This document shows positions 28,285 to 36,946 of a stretch of DNA of 64,000 nucleotides, one piece after another (the first letter of the stretch is position 1; each line of letters opens with the position of its first letter). The translations under genes were made by a program, and so were the position numbers. Source of the DNA: Burkholderia sp. MS389 (GTDB lineage: Bacteria > Pseudomonadota > Gammaproteobacteria > Burkholderiales > Burkholderiaceae); NCBI RefSeq assembly GCF_016899425.1, contig NZ_CP045994.1:1302001-1366000 (forward strand), read 5' to 3'. Under the pieces are notes generated by a model. That model ran no database searches and was not told the DNA's origin. It saw only the letters and a list, made by a program, of their open reading frames with translations.

Positions 28285-29133
28285 TTACAACTCGGCCGCC
28301 GCCGTGATCAGCGTGGCTTCGAGCGCGAGCGTCGAGCGCGACGCGGCCGCCGGGCGATCGATCACGTATTCGAGTTCGCCGAGTTCCGGCAGCCCCGCAT
28401 CGAGCCGCGCGAGCCCGGCCGGGATCACGTAGCCGGCGAACGCGCTGACGCCGAGCCCCGCGCTCGCGGCCGCCCGCAGCACCGCGATGCTGCTGCTCAC
28501 GACGGCGATCCGGTACGGCCGCCCGACGGCCTCGAGCGATTCGAGCACGCGGCGGCGCGACACGCTCGGCTCCGGATGCATCGCGAGCGGCAGCACGGCC
28601 TCGTGGCCGGTGATCCGCGAATCGGGGCCGGTGCACCAGTACAGCGGTTCGCTGCGGATCACGCGGCCGCGCCGGCTGCCGGCGATGCGCTTCGCGAACA
28701 CGAGATCGTGCCGGCCCTCGTCGAGCGCGTCGAACAGGTCGCCCGACAGCCCGGTCGAGATCGCGAGCTCGACGTCCGGGTTGCGCTGCACGAAGCTCGC
28801 GAGCGCGGCCGTCAGGTGCGCCGACGCGAAATCCTCCGACATTGCGAGCCGCACCTTGCCCGACAGCGGCGGCCCGCAGACCGACGTGACGGCCTCGTCC
28901 ATCAGTTCGAGGATGCGCACTGCGTAGCGGAACAGCGCGTCGCCGTGCTGCGACAGGTGCACGTTGCGCGTGTCGCGCTCGAACAGCGGCCGGTCGAGCA
29001 GCTCCTCGAGCCGGCGGATATGCTGGCTGACAGTCGACTGCGACAGGTTCACGCGCTCGGACGCGGCGGTGAAGCTGCCGGACTGGGCGACGGCGACGAA
29101 GCTGCGCAGCAATTCGGGCGGTAACGGACGCAT
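28285..29133 (-). CDS. mdcR: LysR-family regulator, likely of malonate use
   Basis: 282 residues. Helix-turn-helix at about 8-66 (LLRSFVAVAQSGSFTAASERVNLSQSTVS), then an effector domain. It is divergent from madL over 331 bp and is the only regulator next to the malonate genes, matching the MdcR arrangement known from Klebsiella and Pseudomonas. The start ATG at 29131-29133 aligns with the family; the open frame upstream is not conserved-looking. The symbol rests on context. Confidence 0.85.
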   Translation of the reverse strand: MRPLPPELLRSFVAVAQSGSFTAASERVNLSQSTVSQHIRRLEELLDRPLFERDTRNVHLSQHGDALFRYAVRILELMDEAVTSVCGPPLSGKVRLAMSEDFASAHLTAALASFVQRNPDVELAISTGLSGDLFDALDEGRHDLVFAKRIAGSRRGRVIRSEPLYWCTGPDSRITGHEAVLPLAMHPEPSVSRRRVLESLEAVGRPYRIAVVSSSIAVLRAAASAGLGVSAFAGYVIPAGLARLDAGLPELGELEYVIDRPAAASRSTLALEATLITAAAEL

Positions 29134-29464
29134 TGCTAAATCCACTGAATCGGTTTCGACAACTTCATAAATGGCCGGATTTTGCGGCGCTAGTATCGGA
29201 TCACGCGCCAGTGCGGCCTCCGCGAACGAGGGGCATCGGACGCGTAGCCCGTGTCGCGCCGCCGGCTGCACCAATCAGTCTAAGCCATCCGGCGTCCGGC
29301 CCGAACCCGCATCATCCCATCGACCCCCGAGAACGCGCTCGCACGACGAGCCGCCGGGCCGCGGCGCCCCGCCGCAGGAGACAGACAGTCCGCCCCGGGA
29401 TCGGCGTGCGGGCCTGGCTCCCGCACGCGTCAGGCGCCCGTCACGAAGAGACTGGAGACGACTC
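29134..29464. other. 331-bp divergent promoter region, mdcR/madL
   Basis: No gene. AT-rich around 29134-29185, next to mdcR, where a regulator would be expected to bind; I could not fix a single convincing LysR dyad. The madL ribosome-binding site (GGAG, 29452-29460) closes the region. Confidence 0.45.
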
Positions 29465-29860
29465 ATGATCATCTACGGAACCGCGCTGCTGGCGTTCTGC
29501 CACCTGGCCGGACTGTTCCTCGGCGACCTGCTCGGCAGCGCGATCGGCGTGAAAACCAACGTCGGCGGCGTCGGCATCGCGATGCTGCTGCTGATCTGCC
29601 TGCGCCTGTGGCTGCACCGGCGAGGCTGGCTGCCGAAGGAGACCGAGGCGGGCGTCGGTTTCTGGGGCGCGATGTACATCCCGGTCGTCGTCGCGATGGC
29701 CGCGAACCAGAACGTCGTCGCCGCGCTGAAGGGCGGGCCGGTCGCGCTGCTGGCCGCGGTCGGCGCGGTCGCGATCTGCGCATGCTGCATCGCGGTACTC
29801 GCGCGCACGGGCCGCGACGACACGGCCTTCGCGGGCGTGCCGCAATTCGAAGAACAATAA
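29465..29860 (+). CDS. madL: Malonate transporter subunit MadL
   Basis: A 131-residue inner-membrane protein with four hydrophobic segments. IYGTALLAFCHLAGLFLGDLLG at the start and GFWGAMYIPVVVAMAANQNVVAAL in the middle are typical of MadL. With MadM it makes a two-component Na+-dependent malonate carrier, as known from Malonomonas. It is followed by madM after 11 nt and is the first gene of the malonate set. Confidence 0.92.
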   Translation: MIIYGTALLAFCHLAGLFLGDLLGSAIGVKTNVGGVGIAMLLLICLRLWLHRRGWLPKETEAGVGFWGAMYIPVVVAMAANQNVVAALKGGPVALLAAVGAVAICACCIAVLARTGRDDTAFAGVPQFEEQ

Positions 29861-29871
29861 CGGAGGCCGCC

Positions 29872-30639
29872 ATGCTGCAGATGCTCGAAAAAACCGTCGC
29901 CCACAACGGGCTCGTCGCGTCGTTCGCGTTGGTCGGCCTGATCATGTGGCTGTCTTCGATCGCGTCGCGCAAGCTCACGTTCGGCCGCGTGCACGGCTCG
30001 GCGATCGCGATCGTGATCGGCCTCGTGCTCGCCTACGTCGGCGGCGCGTTCACCGGTGGCGAGAAGGGGCTGGCCGACGTCAAGCTGTTCGCCGGCATCG
30101 GCCTGATGGGCGGCGCGATGCTGCGCGATTTCGCGATCGTCGCGACCGCGTTCGAAGTGCAGCCGACCGAGGCGCGCAAGGCCGGGCTCGTCGGCGTCGT
30201 GTCGCTGCTGCTCGGCACCGTGCTGCCGTTCATCGTCGGCGCGTGCGTCGCGCGCGCGTTCGGCTATACCGATGCGGTCAGCATGACGACGATCGGGGCG
30301 GGCGCCGTCACCTACATCGTCGGGCCCGTCACGGGCGCGGCGATCGGTGCGAGCTCCGACGTGATCGCGCTCAGCATCGCGACGGGGCTCGTGAAGGCGA
30401 TCATCGTGATGGTCGGCACGCCGGTCGCGGCCAACTTCATGGGACTGAAGACGCCGCGCTCGGCGATGATCTTCGGCGGGCTCGCGGGCACCGTCAGCGG
30501 CGTGAGCGCGGGCCTTGCCGCGACCGACCGCCGGCTCGTGCCGTACGGCGCGCTGGTCGCGACGTTCCATACCGGCGTCGGCTGCCTGCTCGGGCCGTCG
30601 CTGCTGTTCTTCACGACGCGCGCGCTGGTCGGCGCGTAG
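29872..30639 (+). CDS. madM: Malonate transporter subunit MadM
   Basis: A 255-residue inner-membrane protein with seven or more hydrophobic segments. Signature stretches include SRKLTFGRVHGSAIAIVIG, ADVKLFAGIGLMGGAMLRDFAIVAT and the late FHTGVGCLLGPSLLF. CGGAGG lies 7 nt before the ATG. Partner of MadL. A 17-bp perfect inverted repeat begins 3 nt after the stop, so part of the transcription may end here before mdcA. Confidence 0.92.
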   Translation: MLQMLEKTVAHNGLVASFALVGLIMWLSSIASRKLTFGRVHGSAIAIVIGLVLAYVGGAFTGGEKGLADVKLFAGIGLMGGAMLRDFAIVATAFEVQPTEARKAGLVGVVSLLLGTVLPFIVGACVARAFGYTDAVSMTTIGAGAVTYIVGPVTGAAIGASSDVIALSIATGLVKAIIVMVGTPVAANFMGLKTPRSAMIFGGLAGTVSGVSAGLAATDRRLVPYGALVATFHTGVGCLLGPSLLFFTTRALVGA

Positions 30640-30641
30640 GG

Positions 30642-30677
30642 CGATGGATGCGGCCCGCGCGCGGGCCGCATCCATCG
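30642..30677. repeat. 17-bp perfect inverted repeat between madM and mdcA
   Basis: CGATGGATGCGGCCCGC (30642-30658) and GCGGGCCGCATCCATCG (30661-30677) are exact inverted copies with 2 nt between. It would fold as a very stable hairpin in RNA but lacks a T tract. Between transporter and enzyme genes it may reduce read-through or stabilise the madLM message. A possible -10 (TAGAAT, 30733-30738) precedes mdcA. Confidence 0.75.
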
Positions 30678-30769
30678 CGGCGTCCTCTGAGTCGCATTCT
30701 GCAACATCATCAATCGGCAGCGGCGCCAGGCTTAGAATGCCGCTGAACCCTCGAAGCGGAGAACTGTTC

Positions 30770-32416
30770 ATGACCGGATGGAATCACGCGCGGCAGGCGC
30801 GCGATGCACGCGTCGCGGCCGGCGCGGCGTACGCGCAGGGCAAGCGGGTCGACGCGCGCGACACCGTCGCGTTGCTCGAAGCGGTGCTGCGGCCAGGCGA
30901 CCGCGTGTGCCTCGAAGGCGACAACCAGAAGCAGGCCGATCTGCTCGCCACCGCGCTCGCCGACGTCGACAGCGCGAAGCTCCACGACCTGCACATGGTG
31001 CAGTCGGGCGTCGTGCTGCCCGAGCACCTCGACGTGTTCGAGCGCGGCATCGCGACGCGTCTCGACTTCGCGTATTCGGGCCCGCAGTCGCAGCGCATCG
31101 CGAAGCTGCTGTTCGGCGGCAAGATCGCGCTCGGCGCGGTGCATACCTATCTCGAACTGTTCGCCCGCTACTTCATCGACCTCACGCCGCAGGTCGCGCT
31201 GATCGCGGCCGTGAGCGCCGACGCCGACGGCAACCTGTACACGGGCCCGAACACCGAGGACACGCCGACCGTCGTCGAAGCCACCGCGTTCAAGGACGGC
31301 ATCGTGATCGCGCAGGTCGACCGCATCGTCGACAAGGTGCCGCGCGTCGACATCCCGGGCGATCGCGTGCATTTCGTCGTCGAGGCCGGCCGGCCGTTCT
31401 ACGTCGAGCCGCTGTTCACGCGCGATCCGGCCGCGATCACCGAGACGCAGATCCTCACCGCGATGCTCGCGATCAAGGGCATCTACGAGCCGTATGGGAT
31501 CAAGCGCCTGAACCACGGGATCGGCTTCAACACGGCCGCGATCGAGCTCCTGCTACCCACCTACGGCGCGAAGCTCGGGCTGAAGGGCAAGGTCTGCACG
31601 CACTGGGCGCTCAATCCGCATCCGACGCTGATTCCCGCGATCGAATCGGGCTGGGTCGAGCAGATCCACTGCTTCGGCTCCGAAGTCGGGATGGACGACT
31701 ACATCCGCGCGCGCTCCGACGTATGGTTCACGGGCCCCGACGGGTCGCTGCGCTCGAACCGCGCGTTCTGCCAGACGGCCGGGCTCTATGCGTGCGACAT
31801 GTTCATCGGCTCGACGCTGCAGATCGACCTGTCCGGCCATTCGTCGACGGTCACCGCCGAGCGGATCGCCGGTTTCGGCGGCGCGCCGAACATGGGCAGC
31901 GACGCGCGCGGCCGGCGCCATCCGAGCGAACCGTGGTTGAAGGCGGGCGCGGAGGCCGATCCCGACACGCCGGCGGCGCTGCGGCGCGGGCGCAAGCTGG
32001 TCGTGCAGATCGGCGAGACGTTCGGCGACAAGAACGTGCCGATGTTCGTCGAGAAGCTCGATGCGCTGAAGCTCGCGGACAAGCTGCAGCTCGACCTCGC
32101 GCCGATCATGGTCTACGGCGACGACGTCACGCACATCGTCACCGAGGAGGGCATCGCGAACCTGCTGATGTGCCGCGACAAGGACGAACGCGAGCACGCG
32201 ATCCGCGGCGTGGCCGGCTATACGGACGTCGGCCGCGGCCGCGACCGGAAGATGGTGGAGCGGCTGCGCGAGCGCGGCGTGATCCGCCGCCCGGAGGATC
32301 TCGGCATCGATCCGCTCGACGCCGACCGCCGCTGGCTCGCCGCGCGGTCGATCAAGGATCTCGTGCACTGGTCGGGCGGGCTTTATGCGCCGCCGGCCCG
32401 GTTTCGCAACTGGTGA
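30770..32416 (+). CDS. mdcA: Malonate decarboxylase alpha subunit (acetyl-ACP:malonate ACP transferase)
   Basis: 548 residues, normal for MdcA. It swaps the acetyl on the acyl-carrier subunit for malonate, giving malonyl-S-ACP and acetate. CoA-transferase-like fold; recognisable phrases include VCLEGDNQKQADLLA, HTYLELFARYFIDLTPQVALIAA, GIGFNTAAIELLLPTYG and MGSDARGRRHPSEPW. ATG at 30770; the frame is open back into madM but shows no family sequence there. It leads a chain of tightly packed genes, with mdcC starting 10 nt later. Confidence 0.95.
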   Translation: MTGWNHARQARDARVAAGAAYAQGKRVDARDTVALLEAVLRPGDRVCLEGDNQKQADLLATALADVDSAKLHDLHMVQSGVVLPEHLDVFERGIATRLDFAYSGPQSQRIAKLLFGGKIALGAVHTYLELFARYFIDLTPQVALIAAVSADADGNLYTGPNTEDTPTVVEATAFKDGIVIAQVDRIVDKVPRVDIPGDRVHFVVEAGRPFYVEPLFTRDPAAITETQILTAMLAIKGIYEPYGIKRLNHGIGFNTAAIELLLPTYGAKLGLKGKVCTHWALNPHPTLIPAIESGWVEQIHCFGSEVGMDDYIRARSDVWFTGPDGSLRSNRAFCQTAGLYACDMFIGSTLQIDLSGHSSTVTAERIAGFGGAPNMGSDARGRRHPSEPWLKAGAEADPDTPAALRRGRKLVVQIGETFGDKNVPMFVEKLDALKLADKLQLDLAPIMVYGDDVTHIVTEEGIANLLMCRDKDEREHAIRGVAGYTDVGRGRDRKMVERLRERGVIRRPEDLGIDPLDADRRWLAARSIKDLVHWSGGLYAPPARFRNW

Positions 32417-32426
32417 GGAAGAGGGC

Positions 32427-32741
32427 ATGGAACAGTTGAACTATCGCTTCACCGCGCGCGAACGCGCGAAGGGCGAGCAGGCCGCGGCGCTCGTCGGCGT
32501 GGTCGCGTCCGGCAATCTCGAGGTGCTCGTCGAGCGCGTGCTGCCGGGCAACGAATGCGAAATCGACATCCGCACCGCGGCGGTCGGGTTCGGCGCGGTG
32601 TGGCAGGCGGTCGTGTCGGATTTCGTCGAACGGCGCACGCCGGGCGGCCTGAAGCTGTCGATCAACGACGGCGGCGCGCGACCCGACATGGTGTCGCTGC
32701 GGCTCGCGCAGGCCGTGCGCGCGATCGAGGGAGATGCATGA
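32427..32741 (+). CDS. mdcC: Malonate decarboxylase acyl-carrier subunit (delta)
   Basis: 104 residues. It carries the 2'-(5''-phosphoribosyl)-3'-dephospho-CoA group on a Ser, expected to be Ser28 in VASGNLEVLVE, the position matching the modified Ser of Klebsiella MdcC. Its stop overlaps the mdcD start (ATGATGA at 32738-32744), a sign of coupled translation. GAGGAAGAGG precedes the ATG. Confidence 0.93.
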   Translation: MEQLNYRFTARERAKGEQAAALVGVVASGNLEVLVERVLPGNECEIDIRTAAVGFGAVWQAVVSDFVERRTPGGLKLSINDGGARPDMVSLRLAQAVRAIEGDA

Positions 32742-33673
32742 TGAGCGACGTGATCCACGACGCACCGGCGTTCGTCGCGAATGCGGCGAGCTGGTACGAA
32801 GCATCGGCGCGGCAGCGCATCGACGGGCTGCTCGACGCGGGCAGTTTCAGCGAATTCCTCGGGCCGGCCGAGCGCATGACGAGCCCGCACTTGCCGCTGT
32901 TCGGCCTGCCGCAGCAGTTCGACGACGGGATGGTGGTCGGCCACGGCCGGCTCGACGGCCGGCCGGTGTTCGTCGCCGCTCAGGAAGGCCGCTTCATGGG
33001 CGGCGCGTTCGGCGAAGTGCACGGCGCGAAGCTCACCGGGCTGCTGCGCGCCGCGCGCGAAGTCGGCAAGCCGGTGCTGATCCTGTTCGATACGGGCGGC
33101 GTGCGGCTGCAGGAAGCGAACGCGGGCGAGCTCGCGATCGCCGAGATCATGCGTGCGCTCGTCGAAGCGCGTGCGGCCGGCGTGCCGGTGATCGGGCTGA
33201 TCGGCGGCCGCGCGGGCTGCTATGGCGGCGGCGGGTTGCTCGCCGCGTGCTGTTCGGCGCTCGCGGTGTCGGAGCAGGGGCGCATCAGCGTGTCGGGCCC
33301 CGAAGTGATCGAGACCAATCGCGGCGTCGAGGAATTCGACTCGAAGGATCGCGCGCTGATCTGGCGCACGATGGGCGGCAAGCACCGGCGCTTGATCGGC
33401 GGCGCCGATCGCTACGTGGCCGATACGCCCGACGCGTTCCGCGCGGCGGCGCTCGATCTGATCGGTCGCGCGCCGACGTTCGATGCGGCGATGCTGCGCG
33501 CGGAACAGGCGCGTCTCGAAGCGCGGGTCGAACGGTTCGGCGGCTGCAACGATGCGCTCGACGTGTGGCGCGCGCTCGGGGCCACCGAGCCGGAAGCGAT
33601 CCCCGGCATGCCCGACGAAGCATTCGCGAAGCTCGCCGACCAGTTACAGGAGCCGCAGCATGACGCTCGATGA
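32741..33673 (+). CDS. mdcD: Malonate decarboxylase beta subunit
   Basis: 310 residues. Carboxyltransferase/crotonase fold; with MdcE it decarboxylates malonyl-S-ACP to acetyl-S-ACP. Signature stretches: EGRFMGGAFGEVHGAKLTG, ILFDTGGVRLQEANAGE and GLIGGRAGCYGGGGLLAA, which forms the oxyanion loop. Two ATGs are adjacent (32738 and 32741); I prefer 32741 because GGAG is 7 nt upstream of it. It overlaps mdcE by 14 nt. Confidence 0.93.
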   Translation: MSDVIHDAPAFVANAASWYEASARQRIDGLLDAGSFSEFLGPAERMTSPHLPLFGLPQQFDDGMVVGHGRLDGRPVFVAAQEGRFMGGAFGEVHGAKLTGLLRAAREVGKPVLILFDTGGVRLQEANAGELAIAEIMRALVEARAAGVPVIGLIGGRAGCYGGGGLLAACCSALAVSEQGRISVSGPEVIETNRGVEEFDSKDRALIWRTMGGKHRRLIGGADRYVADTPDAFRAAALDLIGRAPTFDAAMLRAEQARLEARVERFGGCNDALDVWRALGATEPEAIPGMPDEAFAKLADQLQEPQHDAR

Positions 33674-34367
33674 AGTACTGACCTCGCTGTTCCCCAACGG
33701 CCATTCGATCGTGCGCAATGGCGGCCTGCTGACGGGCCACGCGGAACTGGCCGGCACGCGCGTCGACGTGATCGGCGTTGCTGACCGCTTGCCGTTCGGC
33801 CTCGACGAGGCGCTGACGCTCGCGTCGCGCGTGCTCGACACGGTCGCGCGCGGCGGCGACACGCCGATCGTCGTGCTGGTCGACAGCGACAGCCAGCGGA
33901 TGAGCAAGCGCGACGAACTGCTCGGCCTGAACGAAGGACTGTCGCATCTCGCGAAGTGCCTGATACACGCGGATCTCGCCGGACACCGGACGATCGGCGT
34001 GCTGTACGGCCACACGGCCGCGGGCGCGTTCATCGCGACCGCGCTCGCGACCCGCACGCTGCTCGCGGTGCCGGGTGCCGAGCCGGAGGTGATGGACCTG
34101 CCGTCGATGTCGCGCGTGACCAAGCTGCCGATCGACGTGCTGAAGGAGATGGCGCGTTCGACCCCGGTGTTCGCGCCGGGGCTCGACAACCTCGTGAAGA
34201 TGGGCGCCGTCGACGCCGTGCTCGATCCGTCCCGCGCGCTCGACGCGCAGGTCGGCGAATGGCTCGGCAAGCCGGCCGAGCGCGTCGACCGGCGCGCGGC
34301 GCGCGGCCGGCCGGTCGCGACCGACGTCGCCGCCCGCGTCGAGGCCCTTGCGCGTGCCGCACGCTGA
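33660..34367 (+). CDS. mdcE: Malonate decarboxylase gamma subunit
   Basis: 235 residues. Second half of the malonyl-S-ACP decarboxylase; carboxyltransferase fold. The stretch VLVDSDSQRMSKRDELLGLNEGL and the later YGHTAAGAFIATALAT are characteristic, as is VMDLPSMSRVTKLP. ATG at 33660 lies inside the end of mdcD; GGAG is 7 nt upstream. Its own end overlaps the mdcG start. Confidence 0.93.
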   Translation: MTLDEVLTSLFPNGHSIVRNGGLLTGHAELAGTRVDVIGVADRLPFGLDEALTLASRVLDTVARGGDTPIVVLVDSDSQRMSKRDELLGLNEGLSHLAKCLIHADLAGHRTIGVLYGHTAAGAFIATALATRTLLAVPGAEPEVMDLPSMSRVTKLPIDVLKEMARSTPVFAPGLDNLVKMGAVDAVLDPSRALDAQVGEWLGKPAERVDRRAARGRPVATDVAARVEALARAAR

Positions 34368-35022
34368 GCTGCCGCTGCGCCGCCACACGCTCGTCACGCT
34401 GACGGCGGGCGGGTGGGGCGCGGCCTTTGCCCACGACCCCGCGCTCGCGGGCGATCCGCTCGTGCGCGCATGGGCCGAACGCGGCTGGCCGCTGATCGTG
34501 CGTCGCGCGTCGCCGGATGAAGCCGATGCCGGCCGCGTGCCGCTCGGCCTGCCGTTGCCGCCGCCGGCGGGCAAGCGGCGCATCGCGCTGAACGTGGCCG
34601 CCCACGCGCTCGCGACGGTCGGCCCGCTGCCGGCGTTGGCGGACGTACGCTCCGGAGCGCCCGCCGCGTGGCATGCGCCGCTGCGCGAGCTCGATGCGCT
34701 CGGCGCGCGCTGCGGCGTGCAGGGCCGCGTGTTCGGCAGCCTCGCCTGGCAGGCGCTGACCGGCGAGCCGTACCTGAGCGCATCGTCCGATCTCGACATC
34801 GTGTTCCCGCTGCCGGACGCCGCGTCGCTCGCGCCGTTGCTCGACGGTCTCGCGACGATCGATGCGCGCGCGCCAATGCGCATCGACGGCGAACTGCTGC
34901 GCGACGACGGCGCGGGCGCCAACTGGCGCGAACTGCACGCGCGGTTGCCCGAAGTCGCGGTGAAGACCGCGACTACCGTCGAATTGATGTGCGCCGATGC
35001 GTTCATCGGGGGCACGCAATGA
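34354..35022 (+). CDS. mdcG: Malonate decarboxylase holo-ACP synthase (phosphoribosyl-dephospho-CoA transferase)
   Basis: 222 residues. A nucleotidyltransferase that attaches the dephospho-CoA-derived prosthetic group to MdcC. Metal-binding Asp pair in SSDLDIVFPLP (about 148-158), preceded by RVFGSLAWQALTG. No ATG suits; I take GTG at 34354, with GAGG 9 nt upstream, over a TTG 6 nt earlier. It overlaps mdcE by 14 nt and mdcB by 4 nt (ATGA). Confidence 0.88.
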   Translation: MPHAELPLRRHTLVTLTAGGWGAAFAHDPALAGDPLVRAWAERGWPLIVRRASPDEADAGRVPLGLPLPPPAGKRRIALNVAAHALATVGPLPALADVRSGAPAAWHAPLRELDALGARCGVQGRVFGSLAWQALTGEPYLSASSDLDIVFPLPDAASLAPLLDGLATIDARAPMRIDGELLRDDGAGANWRELHARLPEVAVKTATTVELMCADAFIGGTQ

Positions 35023-35885
35023 ACGCCGCGGCTGCCTGCCGCGTCGCGGCGCCGTCCGAGGCCGAGCGCATCGCCGCGCTGGCCGAGCGCAGCCTCGTGC
35101 TCGAGATCGACACCTACCCGAAGCCGGGCCTCGTCAGTCACGTCGACACCGGCAGTCACGCGGACATGGATGCCGCGACGTTCACGCGCAGCGCCGTCGT
35201 GCTGCGGCCGTACTTCGCGGAACTCGCCGACGCGGGCGCCCGCGACGCCGACATGGCCGTGCTGCGCAAGATCGGCCTGCGTGCCGAGCACGCGATGCTC
35301 GCCGCGACCGGCGGCGTCAATACGCATCGTGGTGCGATCTTCGGGCTCGGGCTGCTGTGCGCGGCCGCCGGCCGGCGCACGATACCGGGCGCGCTGCCGG
35401 CCGGGACGACGCTCGGTGCGTTCGTGTCGCGCCGCTGGGGCGTCGAGATCCTCGGCGGTCCACGTGTGCCGGACAGTCACGGCGAGCGCGCGAGCCGCCG
35501 CTACGGTGTCGGCGGCGCGCGTCGCGAGGCGGCCGACGGCTTTCCGACCGTGTATGCGATCGGCTTGCCCGCGCTGCGCCGCGCGCGGCGCGACCTGCCG
35601 GGCGACCCGGAAGCCGCGCGCGTCGCCGCGTGCTTCGCGCTGATCGCCGCGCTCGACGACACGAATCTGCTGCACCGGGGCGGGCAGGACGGCCTCGATT
35701 TCGCCCGTGCGACCGCCCGTGCGTTCGTCGCGCGCGGCGGCGTGCGGGCGCGCGACTGGCGGCTGCGCGCGGCGGCCGCGCATCGTGCGTTCGTCGCGCG
35801 CCGGCTGAGTCCGGGCGGCGCGGCCGACCTGCTCGCGATGAGCGTCTTCGTCGATGCGCTCGAAGCCGAAGGGCACGCGCGATGA
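35019..35885 (+). CDS. mdcB: Triphosphoribosyl-dephospho-CoA synthase
   Basis: 288 residues, CitG/MdcB family. It makes the prosthetic-group precursor from ATP and 3'-dephospho-CoA. LEIDTYPKPGLVSHVDTGSH (about 28-47) and GGVNTHRGAIFGLGLL (about 99-114) are the family motifs. Start overlaps the mdcG stop and its stop overlaps the mdcH start, both as ATGA, so translation is coupled through the set. Family enzymes are usually about 280-300 residues. Confidence 0.92.
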   Translation: MNAAAACRVAAPSEAERIAALAERSLVLEIDTYPKPGLVSHVDTGSHADMDAATFTRSAVVLRPYFAELADAGARDADMAVLRKIGLRAEHAMLAATGGVNTHRGAIFGLGLLCAAAGRRTIPGALPAGTTLGAFVSRRWGVEILGGPRVPDSHGERASRRYGVGGARREAADGFPTVYAIGLPALRRARRDLPGDPEAARVAACFALIAALDDTNLLHRGGQDGLDFARATARAFVARGGVRARDWRLRAAAAHRAFVARRLSPGGAADLLAMSVFVDALEAEGHAR

Positions 35886-36817
35886 CGCTGGCCATCCTGT
35901 GTTCGGGGCAAGGCGCGCAGCGCGCCGACATGTTCGATCTGACCGGATCGGCGCCGCAGGCCGACGCACTGTTCGCGCATGCGGGCCGGCTGCTCGGCGA
36001 CGATCCGCGCACGTGGGTCCGACAGGCCGGCCCCGACGCGCTGCAGGAAAACCGGGCCGCGCAGATCCTCTGCACGGTCCAGGCGCTCGCGGCCGCCGCG
36101 CTGCTCGACGCTGTGTGGCCACGCCGGCGCTGCGTCGCGGGCTACAGCGTCGGCGAGGTCGGCTCGTGGAGCGTCGCGGGAAGGATCGACCCGCACGAGG
36201 CGCTCGATCTGGCCGATGCGCGTGCACGCGAGATGGATGCCGCGAGCGGCGGCGACGAGCGGATGGTGTTCGTGCGCGGCCTGACACGCGCGCAACTGGC
36301 GCAGTTCTGCGACGGTCGCGACGCGGCTATCGCGATCGCGAACCCCGGCGATGCGTTCGTGGTTGCGGGGCGGCACGCCGACGTCGATGCCGTGGCCGAC
36401 GACGCGGCGCGCGCCGGCGCGCTGCGTGTCGCGCCCGTCTGCGTGCGGATCGCGTCGCATACGCGTCGGCTGGCGGCGGCCGTGCCGGCCTTCCGCGCGA
36501 CGCTGGCCGCGACGCGCGTGCGCCGGCCGTTGCCCGGCACCCGGCTGTTCTCGGGGATCGATGGCGCGTCCGTGCTCGATGTCGACACGGGCCTCGACAA
36601 GCTCGCGCGGCAGATCGCGGAGCCGGTCGAATGGGCGGCCTGTCTCGCCGCGTGCGTGGAGGCCGGCGCGACCGCGTTTCTCGAACTCGGCCCCGGGCGC
36701 GCGCTGGCCGAGATGGCCGGTGGCGCGTATCCCGCGTTGCCCGCGCGCAGCCTCGCGGATTTCCGTTCCGTCGACGGCGTGACGCGTTGGCTCGCGCGCG
36801 TCGCGGCCGGCGGCTGA
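35882..36817 (+). CDS. mdcH: Malonyl-CoA:ACP transacylase of malonate decarboxylase
   Basis: 311 residues, FabD-like fold. It primes the decarboxylase by loading malonyl from malonyl-CoA. The nucleophile Ser is in VAGYSVGEVGSWS (about 86-98), where FabD has GHSLGE; the partner His is in RIASHTRRL. The opening LAILCSGQGAQRADMF is the usual start. It is the last gene of the malonate chain, with no recognisable terminator right after it. Confidence 0.92.
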   Translation: MTLAILCSGQGAQRADMFDLTGSAPQADALFAHAGRLLGDDPRTWVRQAGPDALQENRAAQILCTVQALAAAALLDAVWPRRRCVAGYSVGEVGSWSVAGRIDPHEALDLADARAREMDAASGGDERMVFVRGLTRAQLAQFCDGRDAAIAIANPGDAFVVAGRHADVDAVADDAARAGALRVAPVCVRIASHTRRLAAAVPAFRATLAATRVRRPLPGTRLFSGIDGASVLDVDTGLDKLARQIAEPVEWAACLAACVEAGATAFLELGPGRALAEMAGGAYPALPARSLADFRSVDGVTRWLARVAAGG

Positions 36818-36908
36818 TCGGCGGGGCGAAACCCGGCCCGAAACACAGCGGCCGGGCACCCGTTCCGCACTGTGTGTTGCGTCGGCGCAGCAGCGTCGCA
36901 GCCGCCTC

Positions 36909-36936
36909 TTGTCACGCGAATTGGCGTCGCTACAAT
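36909..36936 (+). promoter_or_regulatory. Sigma70-type promoter overlapping the PLD-like gene start
   Basis: TTGTCA (36909-36914), a 16-nt spacer, then TACAAT (36931-36936). Transcription would begin at about 36943, only a few bases before the ATG at 36947, which would leave almost no leader. Confidence 0.6.
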
Positions 36937-36946
36937 GGCGCCCGCC

